This document shows, in pieces, positions 1 to 11,326 of a DNA stretch of 64,000 nt (position 1 is its first letter; every line of letters starts with the position of its first letter). The translations under genes and the position numbers were made by a program. Location: positions 9,146,001 to 9,210,000 of the forward strand of contig CP114484.1 in NCBI GenBank assembly GCA_027186245.1, written 5' to 3'. The DNA is from Coriaria nepalensis (Eukaryota; Streptophyta; Magnoliopsida; Cucurbitales; Coriariaceae). The notes under the pieces were generated by a model that did no database searches, was not told the DNA's origin, and saw nothing but the letters and a program-made list of their open reading frames with translations.

Positions 1-326
1 GTGGCTTGAAGATCAAATGGGTTAACAGAAGTGCTTGGTAGCTCTTCCATGTTCTCTTCCATAAGCATCTGGTTTACATACTTAAGTTGAGCTTCCAAGA
101 TCTCTGTTTCGTCCAAGCTGGATGAGTCGCCTGGTCTAGCCGGGGTCCTACTCGTGCTAGTAGTAGTACTACTAGTACTAGGCTGTCTGATCAGAATATC
201 AAGTGGGTTATATGCATTGTCATGGTTGAAAGTCATGAAGATCTCATTTGTAGGAGGGATATATAAGAAACCGTTACGATCGGCCCGGAAATCGATTTTG
301 GGAAATCTAGAAGGTCCATGATCCAT
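1..326 (-). CDS. GRAS family transcription factor, SCL14-like, 5' part (runs off the left edge)
   Basis: An open frame runs from an ATG at 326 down to the window edge: 108 codons without a stop. The last 35 residues read ...LKYVNQMLMEENMEE... followed by NPFDLQA. This is the acidic N-terminal motif of the SCL14/SCL33/SCL9 branch of GRAS proteins (family form: LNQMLMEED, then HDPLALQA). Those are nuclear transcriptional regulators; SCL14 works with TGA factors in detoxification genes. A run of Ser/Thr codons (about residues 50-60) precedes the motif. The GRAS domain itself would lie left of the window, so intactness cannot be judged. The start is chosen as the first in-frame ATG. A decayed relative lies at 8079-10666 on the same strand, so this is a tandem family locus. 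Confidence 0.88.
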   Translation of the reverse strand, partial: MDHGPSRFPKIDFRADRNGFLYIPPTNEIFMTFNHDNAYNPLDILIRQPSTSSTTTSTSRTPARPGDSSSLDETEILEAQLKYVNQMLMEENMEELPSTSVNPFDLQA

Positions 327-712
327 TTTGGACAGCTACAAGAAGAAGCAGTTAGGTTGGAGTCAAACTCGGACGACCCATTAATAAAAACAGGGAAGAG
401 AAGATTCAAGTCAAACTCAGACACAACCCATAAATGGAAAGGGGGAGGAGAAGATTCAAATTTCGCCCACTGATGGAGTATCTCAAAAAGGAAAAGAGGG
501 CAAATGACGGAATATTAAAGAGGGAGATACCTCGCCGAGAAGAAGTAAGGTGGGGAAGAATCTCAGGTTGGTCTGTGCCTAGCTAGGTTGCTAGTAGCCA
601 GTACGAGTGTCTGGTTTGTTGAACAAAACATGTATGTTAAAGGAATAGGATGGGCCTTTTCTGGGGATTGAGTTAAAATAAAAAAGAAAAAGAAAAAGAA
701 AAAGAAAAAGGA
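327..712. promoter_or_regulatory. 5' flank of the SCL14-like gene with an imperfect tandem duplication
   Basis: No coding sequence is recognised. Positions about 361-407 and 409-460 are imperfect copies of one 48-51 bp segment; each starts GTCAAACTC and ends GAGAAGATTCAA. They lie just upstream of the start codon and so probably in the leader or proximal promoter. A purine microsatellite closes the interval. Confidence 0.4.
677..710 (+). repeat. (AAAAAG)n microsatellite
   Basis: About five copies of AAAAAG in a row, directly left of the TIR element that begins at 713. Confidence 0.85.
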
Positions 713-1029
713 TAGGTTATGCTTGGTAATATTTTTTGTATTTTGTATTTATAAAATTGAGTTTTGTAATGATTAAGAAAATTATGTTAAATATAAAAAA
801 ATATTTTTTAAGATACATTTGGCATTTTTAATTTTAATTTGATTTTATTTTAATCGAAGTGTTAATATGCAATGTTAATATTACATATCCAAATTTAAAA
901 TCATAATATATTTCCTGCCATTACAAACCTCGGTAATGTTTCAATAAACAGTTGATTCTAGAATTCAATTTTCAGAATCATAAAAAATAAAAAAACGTTT
1001 AGAGTGAGAGAGAGTAGAGAGGGAAGAAA

Positions 1030-1632
1030 TGTTTGAAGTAGTGAAGCTTCAAGTTAATTTCATTTTTGGTATCATAGTTGACTTTTTGGTTGATACAGTT
1101 TTTGGCATTGAATCCTCAACAAATAGTTAGTCCTCAACATTTAGAACATGTGGAAATTGAAATCAGATCGATCGGATAAATATTGATTAAGTTATGTTCG
1201 AATGTAGTTACTGTTGATTTATGCCATGACAGTAAGTGTTTTATGCAGTTGCTGATGTTTTGAAGGCAAATTCAAGTTGCAAGCAAGTTTGTTATGACTG
1301 TCTGAACCTCTTGGAGTTACTCATGGTGAAGAAGAAGGAGCATAATAGATTATGCCTATTTTTTTAGTCCAAAAGAAGTGCAAGTACATTAATTGGTGAA
1401 GTTTACTATTTTATGTTTTTTTTTTATATTAGCCATGCTTGTTGATTGTAAGTGTTGAGTCGGTCATTCCATAAGTCTTAACCCAATAGTTTAAGGATGC
1501 TTTAAATGTTTGTCCGTTATTCTACTTATTTGTTTATTGTTGGTAATATTTAAGCAAGTTTACTTTGTAATGAATGTATGTTCTGAAATTTCATTGTGCA
1601 CTTGACTAGCAAAGTTTTTACAAGTTTTTACA
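1030..1632 (+). repeat. 5' LTR of the copia element
   Basis: Starts TGTTTGAAGTAGTGAAGC and ends ...TTTTTACA just before the primer binding site. It aligns with 5612-6251 over nearly its whole length, sharing for example CAACAAATAGTTRGTCCTC and TTTATGCAGTTGCTGATG. It lacks about 50 bp that the 3' LTR has near its end. Confidence 0.82.
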
Positions 1633-1644
1633 TAATACCAGAGC
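1633..1644 (+). other. Primer binding site (initiator Met-tRNA type)
   Basis: TAATACCAGAGC directly after the 5' LTR is a mutated form of the usual copia site TGGTATCAGAGC. Confidence 0.7.
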
Positions 1645-1795
1645 ATATATTATAAAAGATCAAACTTTCATAACACTCATCTCATTCTTTTCTTCTTAAA
1701 CTAAATTAGAAGCAAACACTCTATTAACACATAGAGCTCAATGTTTCTAGTCCTCCTATGTTTGTTGCGATAATTACTAATTATGGTCAGCAAAG

Positions 1796-4700
1796 ATGAG
1801 CATCTATCTAAGAGTTAATGGCTTATGGATTAATGTAGAGAAGGGATATGAAGAACCATACACAAAACTGGACTATGTTGTCCAACAGATCAAGGAACAG
1901 GTTATAGCTGAGGAGAGGAACTATAAAGCCTTGTCAACATTGCATGTAGCCATTAATGACAAGATTTTCTTACGCATCATTGGAACCACAGAAGCCAAAG
2001 AAGTTTGGGATGTTTTGAAGGTAGAATTTCAAGGCACAAATAGAGTCAAAACTATCAGACTTCTCAATCTTAAAAGAGAGTTTGAAATACTGAAAATGAC
2101 AGAGACTAAAACTATCAAAGATTATACCGGTAGATTAATGGAGGTCACAAACTAGTTGACACTATTGAGGGAGTATGTTACTGATAAGATGTTAGTTGAT
2201 AAAGTATTGGTTAGTGTACCAACCAGATTTGATTCAAAGATTGTTGTTGTTGAGTAAAGTAAGGACCTAGATACCTTCATCTTGATATACCTCATAAGCT
2301 CACTTCAAGCAAATGGGAAGAGACATCCAAATACTAAAAAAGAGACCTCATAAGGAGCTTTTATAGTCCAAAGAAAAGCTTAGAAGAAAAATTAATCTAG
2401 CAACTCAGGAGTAGTCTCTAGGTCTGGAAAGAAAAAATATCTACCTTGCTTTATTTGCAAGAAGCACAACCATATAGAAAAATAATATTATTGGAGAGGG
2501 AAACCTCAATGCACCTTTTGCAAGCTATTTGGCTATATAGAAAAAGATTGCAAAAAGAAAAGAACTCAGAAGACAGTTGAAAGCCAACAAGATATTGTTG
2601 TTGAGGAAGATGCTAAAAAAGAAGAACATCTCTTTATGGAAATAGAAGCTTTCAAGAGCAAGTCTAAGCATGAGTGGCTCATTAATAGTGGATGCACAAA
2701 CCATATGACTCATAATGACAGTCTATTCAAACAGATTGATAGAAGTTTTTCAACTTCCATTATATTTGGAAATTGAGAATCTGTTAAAGCTCAAGGTAGG
2801 GGGACTATCTCTATCAAAACCATAAAGGGAGCAAAACTCATTTCAAATGTGCTTCTTGTTCCGAATCCGAGTCACAATATGTTAAGTGTAGGGCAGTTGA
2901 TGAAGAGTGGATGCATACTGCTCTTTAAAGAAGATCATTGTACTATTCTGGACTCTAAGAAGAATAAAGTTGCAAGAGTTCCAATTATGCACAACAATTG
3001 TGCAGTAAGATGGGATCATAAGGCCATAAAATCTAGTATTGATGAGTCATAGATCCAACATAGAAGATTTGGCCATTTTGATCTCAAAGCCATCCAAAAA
3101 CTTAGCTTTAAAGGAATGGTTGATGATCTACCAACCATTCAACCTTCGAGTCAAGTCTGTGAAAACTATCAGCTTAGAAAAATGAAGAGGACATATTTTC
3201 CAAGGAATTAAGCCTACAGAGCTAAAAACAAGCTCAAGCTAATTCACTCAGATGTATGTGGTCCTATCAAAGAAGTATCCTTGAATGGAAGTAAATACTT
3301 CACTATCTTCATTGATGATTTTTCCAGATTTTGCTGGATTTTCTTCCTCTAAGAAAAATCTGAAGTGTTCAACACTTTTTTGAAATTCAAAAGAGTCGTG
3401 GAAACACAAAGTGAGAGGAAGTTAAAGATCTTGAGGTCAGATAATGGAGATGAATATACCTCATCTAAGTTCAAGTCATTATGTGAGAACAAGGGATCAA
3501 ACATTAGCTCAGTATTTTATACACTCCATAGCATAATGGAGTTTCTGAGAGAAAAAACAGGACCATAATGGAGATGGTTAGAAGTATGATGGCTGAGAAG
3601 AAAATTCCTAAAAGATTTTGGGCTGAGGCAGGAAACACATCAATTTATCTACTAAATAGGCTTCCTACAAAGGCAATAGAAGGAAAAACTCCTTATGAAA
3701 CCTGGAACCGAGTCAACTTAAGTACATCTCATCTAAAAGCGTTTATCTCAATTTGCTTTTCACATATTCCATAAAGCGAGAGAGAGAAGCTTGGTGTTAA
3801 AGCTAAAAAGGGAATCTTAATTGGCTACAACACAGATTCAAAAGCTTTTAGAGTTTTCCATCCAACCACCGAGAAGATTATTGTGTGCAGATATATTGTA
3901 TTTAATGAACAAACAATCTTCAATTGGGAAGAACAAGTCAATGGTGAAGACTTGTTAGATTTTCTTGATGAAGATCATAATTTGATCCCTCCTCTTGATT
4001 CAGATGATGATAATGAGCTATTGAATCCAAGATACAATAACTTAGATGAAGTCTATCAAAGGTGCAATGCTGCACTAATTGAGCCAAGATGTTATGATGA
4101 GGCTCAAACTGACTCAAATTGAAAGAAAGAAATGTTGGATGAACTTGATATGATCAACAAAAATCATACTTGGATTCTTGTTGACAAACCTAAGAAGAAT
4201 AAGAATATTGGATTGAAATGGATTTTTAAGCTAAAACTTAATCCTAATTGTTCAATCAATAGATTCAAGGCTCGATTAGTTGTGAAAAGCTACTCTCAAC
4301 CATATGGAGTAGACTACATTGATACATTTACCCTTGTGGCAAGGTTGGATAGCATAAGGCTTTTAATAACCTTAGCAGCTAGTAGAGGATGGTTGATACA
4401 CCAACTAGATGTCTCTACTTTGTTAAATGGAATACTTGAAGAGGAGGTTTATGTTGATAAGCTAGAGGGGTTTGAAGTAAAAGCAGAAGAGGGAAAATTG
4501 TATAAACTAAAGAAGGCCTTATACGGTTTGAAGCTAGCTCCAAGAGTGAAGTGGTATATAGCATAATTGACTCTCATCTATGCAATTATGAATTTATGAG
4601 GAGTGAAATTGATCCAATATTATACATCAAGCAATCAGGTGAATCGTTCCTTATCATATCCCTTTATGTTGATGATTTGCTAATAACTGGTGATATGGTT

Positions 4701-5600
4701 AGGATGATTAAATAATTCAAGAAGGAAATGTAGTTTGAATTGAAATGACAGATCTGAGCTTGATGAATTTCTTTTTGGAAATGGAGTTATTCCAACTCTC
4801 GAAAGGGATTTTTATATCTCAGGAGAGATATGCAAATAGATTTATTAAAACTTTCAACATGAACTCAAGCAATGCCATGAAAACTCCTCTGTCAATAATA
4901 GATAAAACTCTTTACAGATGATGGTGCAGAGAGAGTTGATAAAACTCTTTACAGAAGTATGATTGGAGGACTGATGTACCTCACAACGACTAGACCCAAT
5001 ATAATGCGTTCTATTAGCCTGTTATCTCGGTTCATGCATAGTCCAAGTCAATTGCATATCATAGGAGCTAAAAGGGTGCTGAGCTATTTAAATGCTACTG
5101 CAAATCATGGAATTCTGTTTAAAATGAGTGAAATGATTCTGGAGGGATATGTAAACAATGATTGGGTTAGCTCTTTAAAAGATTCAAAAAGCACAAGTGG
5201 CTTCTGTTTTTCTCTAGGATCAGGCATATTTTTTTGGAGTCCTAAGAAGTAAAGGATAATTGCTCAATCTACTACAGAAGTTGAGTATGTTGCAGCTTCA
5301 TCAGCTTGCAATCATACATGGTTGAGAAAAGTCTTATGTGATATGGGATTTATTCAATCTGCAACCACAATCATTCAACATGATATCAAATCAATTATTA
5401 CTATTACTAAAAATCATGTCCATTTTAGACGAACCAAACATATACTGGTTAAGTTTCACTCAATAAAATAAATAGTGAAAAATAGAGAAGTTAGGTTGGT
5501 CCATTGCAGTTCACATAACCAACTTGCAAATGGTTTCACGAAGTCATTACATATTCACAAGTTTGAGTATTTCAGAAGTAAGATGGGGGTCATTAGCAAC
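1796..5600 (+). pseudogene. Copia gag-pol polyprotein relic
   Basis: Fragments of one polyprotein appear in order across several frames. The UBN2-type gag piece (1796-2155) has KEVWDVLKVEFQG. A zinc knuckle near 2510-2560 reads CTFCKLFGYIEKDC, with the usual His replaced by Tyr. The protease region near 2670-2710 has LINSGCTNHMTH, the catalytic Asp replaced by Asn. Next come the GAG-pre-integrase region (2849-3180), the integrase core with IHSDVCGP and FIDDFSRF (3240-3780), reverse transcriptase (4132-4760) with GLKWIFKLKLNPNCSI and later YVDDLLITGD, and RNase H (4959-5550). In-frame stops and shifts separate the pieces, so no functional product is expected. Confidence 0.88.
5580..5589 (+). 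other. Polypurine tract of the copia element
   Basis: AAGATGGGGG after the last RNase H codons (FRSKMGV) is the usual position and type for second-strand priming. The start of the 3' LTR is about 20 bp further on. Confidence 0.5.
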
Positions 5601-5611
5601 AGTTTCTAGAA

Positions 5612-6251
5612 TGAGTATTTGAAGTAGTGAAGCTTCAAGTTAATTCCATTTTTGGTATCATAATTGACTTTTTGGTTGATGCAGTTTTTGGCATTGAATC
5701 CTCAACAAATAGTTGGTCCTCAACATTTAAAACATGTGAGAATTAAAATTCGATCAGATAAATATTGATCAAGTTATGCTCGAATGTAGTTATTGTTGGT
5801 TTATGCCATGACAACAAGTGTTTTATGCAGTTGCTGATGTTTTAGAGGTAAATTCAAGTTGTAAGCAAGTTTGTTATGTTTATCTAGATCTCTTGGAGTT
5901 GCTTGTGACGAAGAAGAATGAGCATAATAGATTATAGCTGTTTTTTAGTTCAAAAACAGTGCAAGTATATTAATTGGTGAAGTTTACTATTTTATATTTT
6001 CTTTTGTATATTAGTCATGCTCGATAATCGTAAGTGTTGAGTCGGTCATTCCGTAAATCTTAGCCCAATAGTTTAAGAATACTTTAAATGTTTGTCCATT
6101 ATTATACTTGTTTGTTTATTATTGGTAATACTTAAGCAAGCTTCCTTTCCAATGAATGTATGTTCTAAATTTCCAAAAACATAACAACCCTCTCTGTTTT
6201 CCTTGAGTTTAAACTTTGTTTTTCATTGTATACTTCTAACAAGTTCTTAAA
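5612..6251 (+). repeat. 3' LTR of the copia element
   Basis: Aligns to 1030-1632. The first bases (TGAGTATTTGAAG) differ slightly from the 5' LTR and the end (...TTCTTAA) has lost the usual CA, so both borders are approximate by a few bases. Confidence 0.75.
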
Positions 6252-6748
6252 AGAAAGTGATAACTAGATTTGTTTGACAGTCATCTTTCCCTTCGGAAAA
6301 TCATAATCACTAAGCTTCAAGTTCATCAATGGCTTCCTGTAGTATCCCCCCTAGTAGTCAATTTCACTGCTCAACCACCTCGTTCAAGAGCTGTAGTTTT
6401 CTTGCATCTCCACCATGTGGATCTATTTTTTCTTTCACATCAAATGTTTTCTTGCATCTCCACCATGCGGATCTGCTCAACCACCTCGTTCAAGAGGAGC
6501 TACAGTGAGAGAGAGTAGAGAGAAAGGAGAGAATTAAAAAAATATTTATATATATATAGAAAACGACAATTTGTAATTTTTTATATTTCATTTTTTTTCA
6601 TGATTTTTTCTCATTTTTAAAAAATATTTTTTTTAAAAAAAACTGACACAAAAACAATTATCAAGCAAGTTTGTCTCCTCATAATAAACGTTTTTCATGT
6701 TTGCAAAAATAAAAAACACTTTTGAGATACATTACCAAGCATACCCTA

Positions 6749-8078
6749 ATTCCTCCACAACAACAGCAAGCATGATCAAAATTACTAACTGCCAACCAAA
6801 ATCTAAGAACGACAAGAAGCATGAACGTTCCAAGAATCTTGTAATAACAACCCGTCTATATGCACCTACGCAGCTATGCTATATGTACTTATATTGGATT
6901 CCTTTTGACCCAACTCCCTTTCTTTTTTCTTTCTTTTTTTTTTTTTTTTTTTTTTTTTTAAGGTGTCAGAATCAGTTTTATAAAGACTCGGAAAAGGTAG
7001 AAATAAGGGTTAAGGGATGATTATTCTTTTGTTTATTGGGGTTTAAAGAATAAAGAAGAAGAAATGAGGATGAGGGAATGCAAATGAATCTTTCAATATT
7101 ATATTTCTTCCCTACATTATACTTTCGTGTTTTGTGTAGTACTTGTTGAGTTAAACACTTAAGAATTTTCTTCCATTTCTTTCATTTTTAATCGATTTTA
7201 TTCGCTCGAAAAGCAAGTTTACCATTTCTTAACTATGCAGAAGCCAACAGTCGGCCTAAAGAAGAAAAAAAAACTACATGTGTCGAGACAATGCATAGTG
7301 TCCATGTTGATGTTTGCTGGCAGAGATCTCTATTGTAGTACCATACAAATGGATTTTCTATGAAGCATGTTTAGAGTGTTTTATGAGTTTTGCTCCCTTT
7401 TAGGTGTGTGGTCCCTAAGGCTAAGTAACTAGGCACTAAGGCAACACATCATCCTGTTCATACCTCATATAAAATATTAGATAACATATATGATTATTAC
7501 ATTATCTTCTATTTTATTGGACAGAATCTCTGCCTAAAAGTGAGTAATCTAATTCCCCATTAGGCATCAACTATGTCTTGTGCAAAATATTCCGGAAGAA
7601 AACCTCAGAAACTTGGACAACGGACACATACTAAAAGGTTTCATGTTCTGGTTTTACTGTGTTGAAGCTACTTACTTACTACATGATCTACTTTTCATTA
7701 AAACACTACCAGAAAGGAGCAAGGTCCAATCAATAGTCACTAATGATCTATTCAAGTAAAGAGGAAAAGAGCAAAAACATAACACAGATGCTTTACGTAT
7801 GTAAAAGTGCATAATGCATTCGTGAAGCATCATGAATGTTGATATGGGGGTGAACATGCTATTCTAGACTCGCTAATTTTGATTTGGATTTTACATAATC
7901 AACCCTAAGATATTTCAGTTTGGACCCTAAATCTAGATATTTTAGATGGACCAGTTGGAATTACTACAAAGGGGTCCTTGTGCCTTGGAACAAATCCAAA
8001 GCACGTTGCTTACTAAGAGATTTAGTCAAGATGCATGATTAATTGACAAACAATCTAACATGAGAAGAAGATTACTTA
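6749..8078. other. Intergenic, no gene recognised
   Basis: Holds a long T tract (about 6928-6959) and otherwise AT-rich single-copy-looking DNA. Frames on both strands are short and resemble no family I know. The last few hundred bases would be the 3' flank of the GRAS pseudogene. Confidence 0.5.
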
Positions 8079-10666
8079 CTATGCTGGAACCCAACAACAA
8101 GAAGCATAGACAATCCTACCCTTCCATCCTTGAAGCATCAACTGGCCATCTTGATCAAGCACAGTCTTTATGATACCATGCCTTTGTTTTAGTTCTAAAC
8201 TTGTCCATAACCTCTTGTTTAAGAGGTAGTTCCTTGAAACGAGCTCTAGAACCCCAAACCTGCCATTGCTTATACGTTTCCGGCCTCTCCACCCTTTCCA
8301 ACCCCTCACAAGCTATAATATTCATTATTTCTCGCCCGTAAAATTCTCTCATACATCAACCTCCCTTCATTTTCCCGTGACAATATAGTACCATGCATCA
8401 TACAATGCTGAGAAATGGAATAGTGATTCTTTGAACCTCGTGATGAAAAACGGGGCATTAAACAATCGATTGGACAAAGATATCCGGATTCATCTTCCTT
8501 TTCAAACCCAAAACAAAGTCTCTAGGACAATTAACTGCAGTTGTCTCATCAAGCAAGTTCTTAAGCAGAAGAAAGCAATTTACCGCAATGACATCTTTGC
8601 TATCAAGCTTGAGGTCCTCTATCCGGATAGTTTCCCGATTCCTTGATGCTATAACTTGGTATTGAAAACAGAGGTTGAAACACTTGCAATAATTGGATAA
8701 ACGACAGTCCATTTTCTTCTATCTGGGCTACAGGACGGAACCTTGGGTGAGGATACTCTATTCCAGTGATTCGTAGCTTGTACGGCCCACCGGGTAGTGA
8801 CGATAATTGTTGTATAAGCATTGGCCATTGATATCCATAAAGGATTCAAAAATCTACTATATGAAGAGGGAGTTTTTTCTTGAACGGTGGTTACTTGCAA
8901 GATCATATTGTTGGCAAATAAATATGATATCTTCTTAAAGCGGCAAGAAAAAATATGGACATGGTAAGCCGATAATAAGTCGGACGTCGTGGTCTTCTTG
9001 GTAGCTATCGAGGCGAAAAAGATTTTAGTTCCACTTCCAGTGCCAGTGCCAGATAAGCGAGCCTCAAGGGAATTAGCGAAGAAATGGGTCACCCTTTAGG
9101 ACCCATCACCAAAAGGGGAAGAATTTTGCCGAATCAGATTTAACTGTTCATTAGCAGTCCTATAATTAATAGAAGACACAACTTGTGCACATAAAGTCAA
9201 GAGGTTCCTTAAATCCACAGTTTCCTTCTCATTCTTCTTTTTCTTTTTCCCATGTTTCTTTGCTCCACCATCTTTCCCTACATCAAACACTTGTGGCTCT
9301 CCAGTTTAGCTCGATTCTTCCGTAAAATCTTCCCCCTCGTTATCAGTAACACCCTATCAAACATATCGGATAATCCACTTTCATCAACATAGGTTGCCAA
9401 TTGCTTTTTACTCCAACCATCGTCTGAATCTAACTCTAAATCCACATTCAATGAGTTCTTCCTCTTACCCTTTTCAAAATTCTATCGATAATTTTATGTG
9501 GTCAAAATTTTAAATAGTTTTCTAAAAAATGATATTTTCACCTTTTCGGATTGCTCGTAAGTTATTTTGAAAATAATTTTCTGAATATGATAAATTTTTA
9601 CAAAATTTCACAAGTAATAGTAAAACTTTATTATAAAATATAGGTATGTGTTTGGTTTCTGATAATAAAAAAACGAAGTAGAACAAAAGTTATATATTTT
9701 CTCTATATATTTTTTATATTTATGGGCGAAATTAGCATATGTTCATAGAATATTATATTATTTTACTAACAGTCACATTCATTAGAAAAATAATTAAATT
9801 ATTTTAACGGTCACATATTTGAATTCTCGAAATTCAAATTTTAACGATAACTAACCATTTTAATTGTTAACCATTTAAATAAAATAATAAAATAAACATG
9901 CAAAGTATCAAATGCGCATAATAAGTGTCAAAAGCGTCTCAAGCCCACATCACGCAGGCGCATGTGCGAATCACGATCATTTCTCAACTCTTATTTATTA
10001 TTATAAATATTTATTATTTACAATCACTTATAAATGCTTTTATAATTTTCTTTATTTTCAATGCGTAATGCATTTAATTATATTTATAAAATATTTTCTA
10101 GACTTAAACTTTTAACTCATTTCATTTTAACCAATCGAAAAGTCTAACAAATTCTTTGGTGCCTTTCTAACCAGCTGAAGACTATCCACAGGAAACAATT
10201 TACTGGCCACATTTAACACTTCCCTAAACTGCAATGCAGAATCGTTGTTGTTGCTGAAAAGAATCAGAGTTGAAAGCTTACTATTAGTAGTCAGTCTGTT
10301 TGGATGGTGGGAAAAAGCGGGCTCCGATAATATTGGAAGTCCATACATTCACTGAAGATCAGAACCTCTACTTCTAGTGCTATTGCTGGTGCTTGTACCA
10401 TTACCTTAATCACTACCACTAGCAGAAGAAATAACATTGGGTGAAGGACGGTGATTTTGACCAATAACATCTGTAAGATTAAGGCCCAAAGGGTCGAAAA
10501 ACAAACCGGGCTGTTGCACGATGTTCTCTTCCATAAGTATTTGATCTGTGAACTTGAAAATAGCTTCATAGAACTCATTGTCATGCAAGGAAGAGTCATC
10601 ACAGCCGGTAATCTTAATCCCGTTCACGGCAGAACCATTTAGATTTGGATTCATGAGATTATTCAT
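8079..10666 (-). pseudogene. Decayed GRAS (SCL14-like) gene
   Basis: Read on the minus strand, an almost complete SCL14-type protein can be followed across several frames. The N-terminus at 10666-10406 has FTDQILMEENIVQQPGLFFD. A middle piece at 10348-10127 has LQFREVLNVASKLFP. A linker near 9480-9350 is followed by VDLRNLLTLCAQVVSS and LIRQNSSPFGDGS (9290-9096), FFANSLEARLSGTG (from 9092), PGGPYKLRITGIEYPHP (from about 8790), ETIRIEDLKLDS and RKMNPDIF (8712-8458), and the SAW end GRIVYASCCWVPA to 8079. Frameshifts lie near 9095, 8820, 8340 and 8170, in-frame stops occur, and about 640 bp of unrelated DNA interrupts it. The closest visible relative is the gene at 1-326. No functional protein is expected. 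Confidence 0.88.
9490..10126. other. AT-rich insertion inside the GRAS pseudogene
   Basis: In SCL14-type proteins the residues encoded near 10130 (...ASKLFP...) and near 9480 (KRKNSLNVDLELD) lie only a few dozen residues apart. Here about 640 bp of very AT-rich DNA without coding similarity separates them. A transposon insertion is likely, but I see no clear terminal repeats. Confidence 0.45.
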
Positions 10667-11326
10667 CTACACCTCCTCGCACTTGACAAGCTATATATGT
10701 AAGAATCTTGATAACATAAGAGCCAACTGACAATATAAAAGAAAGCTCAAGGACATACGAAAAATCTCATTAAAAGACACCCATATGAAAGAAACGAGGA
10801 CAAAAAGAATGAGACTTCCGGTTTTCCTAAAACAGAGATCGTCATTTCTTGGGCAGTGGAAGGGTCAAAATTAGAGAAAGGAAATGATTTATTAGAGAGC
10901 AGAGTCACTTAAGCATTATTTGTAATGACTTTTACATAAAGCCAAGGTCGAATGAACATTCATGAAATGAGAGAGACAGAGAGCGATCGACAGATAAGTT
11001 AGGAAAAAGAGAAAAATAAAATTAAGATAGCAAGAAAAGGAAAAAGCAAAAGGAAATTATGTTACCAGATTCTTTATTGCTTAAATCAATTTACAATGGG
11101 TCACTACTTAGGACAGGGGAAAAGAATCCCCTCCTTAGCTAGGACAAAATAAGGCATCTTACATAAACCTATTCATCTGCACCACCCTTTTCTGTATTTC
11201 TTCCTTGTCATTTTTACTTTTTATTTTACACATTACCATAACAAAAAGAAGAACAAATACAATCAAAAAAATTGAAGTTAACAAGAAAATCACATGCCCT
11301 CTAGAGCAGATCTCCTCCCTCTCTAA
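10667..11326. other. Spacer between GRAS pseudogene and TRFL gene
   Basis: Contains the former 5' flank of the minus-strand GRAS pseudogene and the 3' untranslated region of the TRFL gene (stop codon at 11327-11329). Nothing else is recognised. Confidence 0.5.

Larger units (their letters stand above)
1030..6251 (+). mobile_element. Ty1/copia LTR retrotransposon, complete in outline but dead
   Basis: Two related LTRs flank a primer binding site, a gag-pol relic in copia order (gag, protease, integrase, reverse transcriptase, RNase H) and a polypurine tract. The left flank (AGAAA, 1025-1029) and right flank (AGAAA, 6252-6256) give a candidate 5-bp target duplication. Every coding domain has stops or frameshifts, and the LTRs differ by many substitutions and a roughly 50-bp indel, so the insertion is old. 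It lies inside the TIR element 713-6748. Confidence 0.88.
713..6748. mobile_element. Small TIR element split by a copia retrotransposon
   Basis: The 18 bases at 713-730 (TAGGTTATGCTTGGTAAT) and the reverse complement of 6731-6748 match at 17 of 18 positions. Removing the copia element (1030-6251) leaves about 0.8 kb of AT-rich non-coding DNA between these ends, the size of a non-autonomous DNA transposon. I infer a MITE-like element that later received the retrotransposon. The superfamily is uncertain: ends with GGGTATGCTTGGTAA could be Harbinger- or hAT-like, and I cannot define a clear target duplication. Confidence 0.5.
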
